From Xylanimonas cellulosilytica DSM 15894 (lineage in GTDB: Bacteria; Actinomycetota; Actinomycetes; Actinomycetales; Cellulomonadaceae): a stretch of DNA of 64,000 nt. Below, piece by piece: positions 58,285-64,000 of this stretch. How positions within the stretch are numbered: the stretch's first letter is position 1; each line of letters begins with the position of its first letter. The DNA is taken from positions 806,001 through 870,000 of the forward strand of contig NC_013530.1 in assembly GCF_000024965.1 (NCBI RefSeq). Reading direction: 5' to 3'. The position numbers were made by a program, and so were the translations under genes. The notes under the pieces were generated by a model. It was not told the DNA's origin. It did not search any database and worked only from the letters and a program-made list of their open reading frames with translations.

Positions 58285-61200
58285 GTGTCGTTCGCACCAC
58301 CCCGTCGTCCCTCCCCGCCCGCGCAGCGCCGCCTGTCCCCGCTCGCGATCACGGTCATCGTGCTCGCGGTCGTGGTCGTCGCGGTGCTGCTGCTCGCCCA
58401 GTTCTGGACCGAGGTGATGTGGTTCCAGGCGCTCGACTTCGGTCGCGTGATCTGGACCCAGTGGATCGCCCGCGGCATCCTCTTCGCCGCCGCGTTCCTG
58501 CTGATGTCCGGCGCCCTGTACTGGTCGTTCTCCGCCGCCTACCGGTCCCGGCCGGTGTACGCGCCGTCCACGCCCGAGCAGGCCACCCTGGACCAGTACC
58601 GCGAGGCCGTCGAGCCGCTGCGGCGCGTGGTCATGATCGCGGCACCCCTGGTGATCGGGTTCTTCGCGGGCGTCGCCGCGGCGGCGCAGTGGCGGACCGT
58701 GATCCTCGCGCTCAACGCCGTGCCGTTCGGGGCCGTCGACCCGGAGTTCGAGATCGACCAGAGCTTCTACATCTTCCAGCTCCCCGCGCTGCGGTTCGTG
58801 CTGAGCCTGCTCATCGCCGTCGTCATCGTCTCCGGCATCGCCGCGCTGATCACCCACTACCTCTACGGCGGGCTGCGGGTCGGGCCCGTGCCCGAGGGCA
58901 CCCCGCGCACCACCACGGCGGCGCGTGTCCAGCTCGCCGTCACCGGCGCGGTGCTCATGCTGCTGCTCGCCGTGAACTACTGGCTCGACCGGTACTCGCT
59001 GCTCACCTCGTCGGGCGACAAGTTCGACGGCGCCTCGTACTCGGACGTGCACGCCGTCATCCCGTCCAAGGCGATCCTCGCGGGCGTCGCCGTGCTGGTC
59101 GCGATCGCGTTCATCGTCGCGGCCGTGCGCGGCAACTGGCGGATCCCCGCCATCGGCGTCGGTCTCATGGTGGTCTCCGCCATCGCCATCGGCGGCATCT
59201 TCCCCTGGGCGATGCAGCGCTTCCAGGTGCAGCCCAACGCCCAGGAGCTGGAGACGCCGTACATCCAACGCAACATCGACGCCACGCTCAGCGCGTTCGG
59301 CCTCGACGAGCTCGACACCCAGCAGTACCCCGCGACGACGACGGCGGAGGCCGGGGCGCTGCGCGAGGACGCCGAGACCACGGCGTCCATCCGCCTGCTC
59401 GACCCCCTGATCGTCAGCCCGTCGTTCCGCCAGCTCCAGCAGAACAAGCAGTACTACGACTTCCAGGACCAGCTCTCGGTGGACCGCTACACCATCGGCG
59501 GCCAGTCGCGAGACACCGTCATCGCGGTGCGCGAGCTCAACCTCGAAGGCCTGGGCGCCACCCAGCGCAACTGGGTCAACGACCACACCGTGTTCACGCA
59601 CGGCTACGGCGTCGTCGCCGCGTTCGGCAACCAGACCGGCACCGACGGCCGCCCCGCGTTCTTCGAGGGCGGCATCCCGACGGCGGGCGAGCTCACCGAC
59701 GCGCAGGACTACGAACCGCGCATCTACTTCAGCCCGAAGACGACGGCGTTCTCGATCGTCGGCGCGCCCGAGGGCACCCCGTCGTGGGAGCTGGACTACC
59801 AGGCCGACGACGACCAGGGCGGCGGACAGGTCAACACGACCTTCCCGACGCAGGAGATCGACGCCGGACCCCCCATCGGCACGTTCGGCAACAAGCTGCT
59901 GTACGCGATCAAGTTCGGCTCGCAGGAGATCCTGTTCTCCGACCGGGTCACCAGCGAGTCGCAGATCCTCTACGACCGGGACCCCCAGGAGCGCGTCGCC
60001 AAGGTCGCCCCGTGGCTCACGCTCGACCACCGCGTGTACCCGGCCGTCGTCGACGGTCGCGTGAAGTGGATCGTGGACGGCTACACGACGTCGGACGCGT
60101 TCCCGTACTCGACGGCGGCGCCGATGAGCGAGTCGATCACCGACTCCATCACCCTGGCGCAGGCCCAGGCGCAGGGCACCATGCCGGCGCTGCCGCAGTC
60201 GGTCAACTACATCCGCAACTCCGTCAAGGCGACGGTCGACGCGTTCACCGGCGAGGTCACCCTCTACGCGTGGGAGCCCGACGACCCGATCCTGCAGGCG
60301 TGGCAGAACGTGTTCCCCGGCTCCGTCGAACCGATGTCGGAGATCTCCGGCGACCTGATGGGCCACCTGCGCTACCCCGAGGACCTGTTCAAGGTGCAGC
60401 GCGCGCTCCTGCAGCGCTACCACGTGACCGACCCGGCCCAGTTCTTCACCAGCCAGGACCTGTGGCAGACCCCGCTGGACCCGGTCGACACCGGTTCCGT
60501 CACCGGGGTGCGGGCCCTGCAGCCCCCGTACTACCTGACCCTGCAGATGCCCGACCAGGACTCCCCGGCGTTCTCCCTGACGACGCTGTACATCCCCGGC
60601 GGCAACAGCGACCGCGAGATCCTCACCGGGTTCCTCGCCGTCGACGCCGAAGCGGGATCCGACGACGGCGTCAGAGCGGAGAGCTACGGCAAGCTCCGGA
60701 TGCTCGCCATGCCACGCGACAACACCGTGCCCGGCCCCGGCCAGGTGCAGAACAACTTCAACTCCAACACCGAGTTCGCCACGCAGCTCAACGTGCTCCA
60801 GCTCGGCGACTCCATCGTGCTGCGCGGCAACCAGCTCACGCTGCCCGTGGGTGGTGGCCTGCTCTACGTGCAGCCGGTGTACGTCCAGTCCCGGACCGGC
60901 ACGCAGTTCCCGCTGCTGCGCAAGGTGCTCGTGTCGTTCGGCGACTCGATCGGGTTCGCCGACACCCTCGACGCCGCGCTGGACCAGGTGTTCGGCGGTG
61001 ACTCCGGGTTGGAGCCAGGCGACGTCGACCTGCCGGAGATCCCAGTGCTGCCCGAGACCCCGACGTTGCCGGAGGAGCCGACCGACCCGACCGAGCCCAC
61101 GGAGCCGACCGAGCCGACCGCCCCGCCGACCGGCTCGGGCGACGCCCGCGCCGACCTCAACGCGGCCCTGCAGGACGCCAACGAGGCCCTGCAGGAAGGC

Positions 61201-61308
61201 CAGGCAGCCCTGCAGGACGGCGACTTCGCCGGCTACGGCGCAGCCCAGGAACGGCTCCGCGAAGCGCTCGAACGGGCGCTCGCGGCCGACGAGGCGCTCG
61301 GGAACTGA
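58285..61308 (+). CDS. UPF0182 large membrane protein
   Basis: A 1,007-residue protein with about seven transmembrane helices in the first ~330 residues (ITVIVLAVVVVAVLLLAQF, GILFAAAFLLMSGALYWSF, VMIAAPLVIGFFAGVAAAA and so on), then a long extracytoplasmic part and an acidic Pro/Thr-Glu tail (TEPTEPTAPP). UPF0182 is a widespread actinobacterial family of unknown function. GTG 58285 has GAGG 6 nt upstream. A terminator hairpin follows. Confidence 0.92.
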   Translation: MSFAPPRRPSPPAQRRLSPLAITVIVLAVVVVAVLLLAQFWTEVMWFQALDFGRVIWTQWIARGILFAAAFLLMSGALYWSFSAAYRSRPVYAPSTPEQATLDQYREAVEPLRRVVMIAAPLVIGFFAGVAAAAQWRTVILALNAVPFGAVDPEFEIDQSFYIFQLPALRFVLSLLIAVVIVSGIAALITHYLYGGLRVGPVPEGTPRTTTAARVQLAVTGAVLMLLLAVNYWLDRYSLLTSSGDKFDGASYSDVHAVIPSKAILAGVAVLVAIAFIVAAVRGNWRIPAIGVGLMVVSAIAIGGIFPWAMQRFQVQPNAQELETPYIQRNIDATLSAFGLDELDTQQYPATTTAEAGALREDAETTASIRLLDPLIVSPSFRQLQQNKQYYDFQDQLSVDRYTIGGQSRDTVIAVRELNLEGLGATQRNWVNDHTVFTHGYGVVAAFGNQTGTDGRPAFFEGGIPTAGELTDAQDYEPRIYFSPKTTAFSIVGAPEGTPSWELDYQADDDQGGGQVNTTFPTQEIDAGPPIGTFGNKLLYAIKFGSQEILFSDRVTSESQILYDRDPQERVAKVAPWLTLDHRVYPAVVDGRVKWIVDGYTTSDAFPYSTAAPMSESITDSITLAQAQAQGTMPALPQSVNYIRNSVKATVDAFTGEVTLYAWEPDDPILQAWQNVFPGSVEPMSEISGDLMGHLRYPEDLFKVQRALLQRYHVTDPAQFFTSQDLWQTPLDPVDTGSVTGVRALQPPYYLTLQMPDQDSPAFSLTTLYIPGGNSDREILTGFLAVDAEAGSDDGVRAESYGKLRMLAMPRDNTVPGPGQVQNNFNSNTEFATQLNVLQLGDSIVLRGNQLTLPVGGGLLYVQPVYVQSRTGTQFPLLRKVLVSFGDSIGFADTLDAALDQVFGGDSGLEPGDVDLPEIPVLPETPTLPEEPTDPTEPTEPTEPTAPPTGSGDARADLNAALQDANEALQEGQAALQDGDFAGYGAAQERLREALERALAADEALGN

Positions 61309-61346
61309 GCCCCTCCGGGGTGTGACGTCCGTCGCAGTTGCCCCAT

Positions 61347-61380
61347 TTCCCCGGGAACGGGTTTGGCCGTTCCCGGGGAA
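61347..61380 (+). terminator. 13-bp hairpin terminator after UPF0182
   Basis: TTCCCCGGGAACG (61347-61359) pairs perfectly with CGTTCCCGGGGAA (61368-61380) around an 8-nt loop. Confidence 0.75.
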
Positions 61381-61391
61381 GGGGGTAATGT
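61363..61391 (+). promoter_or_regulatory. Initiator-tRNA promoter overlapping the terminator
   Basis: TTGGCC (61363-61368), in the loop and first base of the terminator stem, is spaced 17 bp from TAATGT (61386-61391), 12 nt before the mature tRNA. Confidence 0.55.
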
Positions 61392-61403
61392 TCAGGGAGT
61401 CGA

Positions 61404-61480
61404 CGCGGGGTGGAGCAGTTCGGTAGCTCGCTGGGCTCATAACCCAGAGGTCGCAGGTTCAAATCCTGTCCCCGCTACCA
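61404..61480 (+). tRNA. Initiator tRNA-Met (CAT)
   Basis: A 77-nt tRNA including CCA. The anticodon loop is CTCATAA on a stem with three G:C pairs (GGG/CCC), and the first pair is a C:U mismatch (CGCGGGG against CCCCGCT), both hallmarks of an initiator. TTCAAATCC T-loop present. Its 3' half is a likely attachment site for the neighbouring integrase. Confidence 0.95.
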
Positions 61481-61482
61481 CG

Positions 61483-61514
61483 CAGGCCCGGGAATCCAAG
61501 GATTCCCGGGCCTG
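61483..61514 (+). terminator. 15-bp hairpin after the tRNA
   Basis: CAGGCCCGGGAATCC (61483-61497) pairs with GGATTCCCGGGCCTG (61500-61514), followed by ATTTGTT. A strong tRNA terminator. Confidence 0.8.
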
Positions 61515-61658
61515 ATTTGTTGGTGGAACTTGACACACCCTCCAGAAACCCTCCACTTTGGGTCGTCGGTGGCCTCTTCGTGGGTGCCTCGCTTGGCGGG
61601 TTCGGGGCTTTGTCGGGACGCGTTGGGATCGTCGGAGATCCGCGCGCACCTGTCCGGC

Positions 61659-61901
61659 ATGGACACCAACACTCTCGCAGTCGGTGGCCTCGAGCCGCTG
61701 ATGAGCATCGACCAGCTCGCCGAGTACCTCGGCATCCCTGTCGCCACGATCTACGACTGGCGTGTCGACGGCAAGGGGCCCTGCGCCATCCGGATCGGCC
61801 GGCACGTGAAGTACGCGGTCCACGACGTCCAGGAGTGGGTTGCCCAGCACCGCGAGGCGGCGCCCGGACGCCCGTCCGCAGGGGAGGCGAGGGCCCGATG
61901 A
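61659..61901 (+). CDS. Excisionase-type helix-turn-helix protein
   Basis: An 80-residue protein: LMSIDQLAEYLGIPVATIYDWRVDGKGP and KYAVHDVQEWV form the excisionase/MerR-like HTH. It overlaps the integrase start (ATGA), as in many actinobacterial integrative elements. ATG 61659 is chosen as the nearest start before the domain. The 61515-61658 gap contains a TTGACA (61530-61535), possibly its promoter. Confidence 0.85.
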   Translation: MDTNTLAVGGLEPLMSIDQLAEYLGIPVATIYDWRVDGKGPCAIRIGRHVKYAVHDVQEWVAQHREAAPGRPSAGEARAR

Positions 61902-63103
61902 TCCGGCCGCGCACCCCGATCGGGACCTTCGGCGAGATCGAGTTCACGCCACTTCCTGGCGGGTCCGTACGTGCCCGAGTCCGCTATCGCGACGACGATG
62001 GTCGCCTCCGCCGGGTGGAGGCCGTCGGTGCCACGCGCAAGTCCGCGGAGCACGCCTTGAAGGGCAAGCTGACGAGGCGAGCGTCCCGGGTGTCGGGGTT
62101 CGGTGACCTCGGGCCAGACAGTCCGTTCCCGGCGCTCGTGGATGTCTGGCTCGAGGATCTCGACCTCGCCGACCGGCTCGCGGAGGGCACTCGTGCGCTC
62201 TACGAGCGCAACATGAGGCAGCTCGTCATGCCCGCGTTCGAGAACTACACCCTGCGCGAGATCACGGTCGGCAGGGTGGACCGGTTCCTCAAGACCCTGG
62301 CGAAGAGCAAGAGCCACAGCATGGCGAAGCAGGCCAAGACGGTCTTGAGCCTCGCGTTCGGGCTGGCAGTGCGGTACGAGGCGATCGGCACGAACCCACT
62401 GCAGGGCATCGACCGGCTCCGGAAGCCCGAGCGCACGACCAAGGCGTTGACGGTGGCTGAGGTACGGGCGATCCGCGCGGCACTCCGGGAGTGGCGTCGA
62501 GGTTCAGGGCTTCCCGGCCCGAAGCCTGACGGCCAGCTGGAGGCGATCGTCGAGGTCATGCTCGGTACGTCGGCTCGCATCGGGGAGGTACTCGCGATCC
62601 GCAAGCGCGACGTGAATGTCACGACGTCACCCGCCACCGTGACGATCAGCGGGACGATCGTCACCCCGAAGGGCAAGTCGGCCTACCGGCAGCCGAACCC
62701 CAAGACTCAGAGGTCCGTGAGAACGATGGCGGTGCCGTCGTTCACGGCGGAGGTCATCCGGGCGCGCCTCGTGCGGCTCGTCCATGAGGACGCCGAGCAC
62801 CTGCTGTTCTACTCGCGCAACCACACGCCGTTGACGCCGGCGAACGTGCGGCGACGGCTCCGCGAGGCGTTGAAGTCCCAGGGGATCGAAGGTGTGACCC
62901 CTCATGCCTTCCGGCGGACGGTGGCGACGACGGTCGAGCGGGCGGCGGGCGCGGACCTCGCGGCCGAGCTGCTTGGCCACACCTCGTCCAGCATCACGAA
63001 GGAGCACTACATCGAGCGTGACGACCATGTCGACGCTCGGACCGCAGAGATTCTGGAGGCGCTGGGGCCTGCGGGTGTGGACGATCAGTCGTCCGGCAAG
63101 TAG
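61898..63103 (+). CDS. int: Tyrosine recombinase (integrase)
   Basis: A 401-residue site-specific recombinase: N-terminal arm-binding part, SAM-like core-binding domain (ALYERNMRQLVMPAFENYTL), and a catalytic domain with Arg227 (TSARIGEVL), His336-x-x-Arg339 (HAFRRTVA), His361 (LGHTSS) and nucleophile Tyr371 (EHYIERDD). GGGGAGG precedes the ATG. Next to a tRNA 3' end, it almost certainly mediates integration there. It overlaps the excisionase-like gene. Confidence 0.95.
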   Translation: MIRPRTPIGTFGEIEFTPLPGGSVRARVRYRDDDGRLRRVEAVGATRKSAEHALKGKLTRRASRVSGFGDLGPDSPFPALVDVWLEDLDLADRLAEGTRALYERNMRQLVMPAFENYTLREITVGRVDRFLKTLAKSKSHSMAKQAKTVLSLAFGLAVRYEAIGTNPLQGIDRLRKPERTTKALTVAEVRAIRAALREWRRGSGLPGPKPDGQLEAIVEVMLGTSARIGEVLAIRKRDVNVTTSPATVTISGTIVTPKGKSAYRQPNPKTQRSVRTMAVPSFTAEVIRARLVRLVHEDAEHLLFYSRNHTPLTPANVRRRLREALKSQGIEGVTPHAFRRTVATTVERAAGADLAAELLGHTSSSITKEHYIERDDHVDARTAEILEALGPAGVDDQSSGK

Positions 63104-63354
63104 TCGAGAGAGTCGAGCCCGCTGTCCCGTAGTGCTTCGGGGCGGCGTGCCCATGAGGGTGCCGCACCCGTCTCCGGAGGTAAGGATGTGACCGTCGCAG
63201 TGGCCGAGGGTCTTGAAGGTGCGCCAGATCTGCGCGCGACGGCCGCGTGCATGCCCGTGGCGGGGTCGTCGCGGTGGTCGCGGGCGGCGAGTTCGTCGGC
63301 GGCGATCTTCTTCATCTCGCGGGGGCATCGGCGCTCATCGTGGGCCTCGGGGTC
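63104..63354. other. 251-nt gap inside the integrated element
   Basis: No gene can be supported. A minus-strand frame (63315 to 63085) begins MKKIAADELAARDHRDDPATG with natural-looking codon use but soon loses it, perhaps a decayed gene. Confidence 0.4.
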
Positions 63355-64000
63355 CTAGTTCATCGACAGGCCGTTGACGCCCGGGCCACGCCGCATCCGT
63401 TGGTTCTGGGCGGCGGCCCTGACAGCCCGGGTGGCGAGCTGCGCGGTCGCGTGAGGGACCTTGGACTCCTTGTGGATCGCGAGGACTCCCATGCCCGGCG
63501 GGGTCTCGGCGGGCGGCTGCACGAGGCCGTCGTGCTGCGCGGTCGAGGCGATGTGGCCGAGCGTCTGGTGGAGCTCGGATGCCATGCGGCCGGGACGCCC
63601 GGTGACGGTGAGAATGGGGCCGCCCGCGACGCGGTGGATGGCGCCGGAGAGGCCGAGGACGTGCTCGGGGTGCGTGTCGAAGTACGTGTTGAGGCGGATG
63701 TACCGGCCCTGAATGGGTACGGCGTAGGTGTCGATGAAGTCCCGCGACCGCGACGGCTGACCCTGCGGCCTGCGCGAGAACAGCAGGATGTCGGTGACGG
63801 CGTCGGTGCCGGGCATCTGCGGGCGTAGCGCTCCCGAGGGGAGGCGGACCGCGCCGAGGAGGTCGCCGAGCACCGCGATCTCCTCGCGGGAGCGTGGGGT
63901 GTTCCCGTCGAGGGTCATGTGGTTGGTGATGACGGCGGCGAGCCCGCCGGGTCTGACCATGCGGAGCGTGGCCCAGGTGAGCGCGGCGTGGATGAGGGTG
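63355..64000 (-). CDS. N6-adenine DNA methylase-like protein, 3' end, partial
   Basis: The frame enters from the right edge (TLIHAALTWATLRMVRPGG) and ends at 63355. It shows the methylase-domain C-terminal blocks GGLAAVITNHMTLDGN, LGDLLGAVRLPSGALRPQMPGTDAVTDILLFSRR, RYIRLNTYFDTHPEHVLG. Long methylase-helicase proteins of this type are common on actinobacterial mobile elements (DarB/DISARM-like). Here the stop comes soon after the methylase domain, so the helicase half is either absent or the protein is truncated. The catalytic N/DPPY lies outside the window. Confidence 0.75.
   Translation of the reverse strand, partial: TLIHAALTWATLRMVRPGGLAAVITNHMTLDGNTPRSREEIAVLGDLLGAVRLPSGALRPQMPGTDAVTDILLFSRRPQGQPSRSRDFIDTYAVPIQGRYIRLNTYFDTHPEHVLGLSGAIHRVAGGPILTVTGRPGRMASELHQTLGHIASTAQHDGLVQPPAETPPGMGVLAIHKESKVPHATAQLATRAVRAAAQNQRMRRGPGVNGLSMN

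Noticed and set aside
58231-61440. A 1,069-codon minus-strand frame over UPF0182
   Set aside because: Same GC-rich shadow effect; no recognisable motif and it crosses a terminator and tRNA promoter.

Overview
The window is very GC-rich actinobacterial DNA. The gene set (whiB7, mycoredoxin, UvrD2 and AdnAB neighbours, DUF3107, UPF0182, DUF6318) and the many GTG starts place it in Micrococcales. The secreted amylopullulanase and the abundant short GGTGGTTGAGCC/GAAACCACC palindromes suggest Cellulomonadaceae or Promicromonosporaceae, but I cannot name a species. Many genes seem to be read from leaderless mRNAs: a TANNNT -10 box lies 6-8 nt before the start codon and no Shine-Dalgarno is present.

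Layout. 1-2 kb: end of an ABC exporter, then an ArsR/SRPBCC pair with an operator inside its promoter. 2.0-7.7 kb: a giant secreted alpha-amylase/pullulanase. 7.7-9.2 kb: purU and a GNAT acetyltransferase. 9.2-12.5 kb: sugar ABC transport genes broken by a deletion; a decapitated ROK regulator and a decapitated gguA-type ATPase now lie head to head. 12.5-15.0 kb: a ZTP riboswitch in front of glyA-folD (one-carbon metabolism). 15.3-18.1 kb: VOC protein, exonuclease III and galactokinase. 18.1-21.8 kb: a NarL-type two-component system divergent from an ABC-2 exporter. 21.8-33.3 kb: Mrp/ApbC, an undescribed S1/coiled-coil protein, DUF1003, a soluble MgtE-N/CBS protein, a stress-protein-like membrane protein, an AbiEi/DUF559-type gene between two copies of a 60-bp palindrome, aminopeptidase P, an alpha/beta hydrolase, a PHP phosphoesterase, MarC and DUF1905.

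33.6-36.7 kb holds the DEAD-box helicase, ferritin-like protein and DUF3107 neighbourhood. 36.8-38.9 kb is an AT-richer accessory patch: a Fic protein, the fossil N-terminus of a helicase-like gene, a Xre regulator and a small unknown gene, with repeated ACRTGT/CATGTAAA motifs. 39-53.7 kb is a genome-stability block that matches mycobacterial order: adnA, adnB, (insertion of a DUF6318 lipoprotein and an exported protein), phosphotransferase, nudC, mycoredoxin, uvrD2 and whiB7 with a leader ORF and attenuator. 53.7-61.3 kb: E1-like protein, YgjP-type metallopeptidase, DUF2342 metalloprotease, PDZ/Lon-type protease and UPF0182. At 61.4 kb an initiator tRNA-Met carries the left end of an integrated element (excisionase-like HTH, tyrosine integrase, and an N6-adenine methylase-like gene running off the right edge).

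The least ordinary material is: the repeat family that has entered two coding regions in frame (AdnA and NudC linkers); the cassette-like AbiEi gene; the Fic patch with its shared motif; the tandem 61-bp palindromes before nudC; the S1/RelE-like protein at 23 kb; and the ROK/gguA deletion scar. No CRISPR array, rRNA or insertion sequence was seen.
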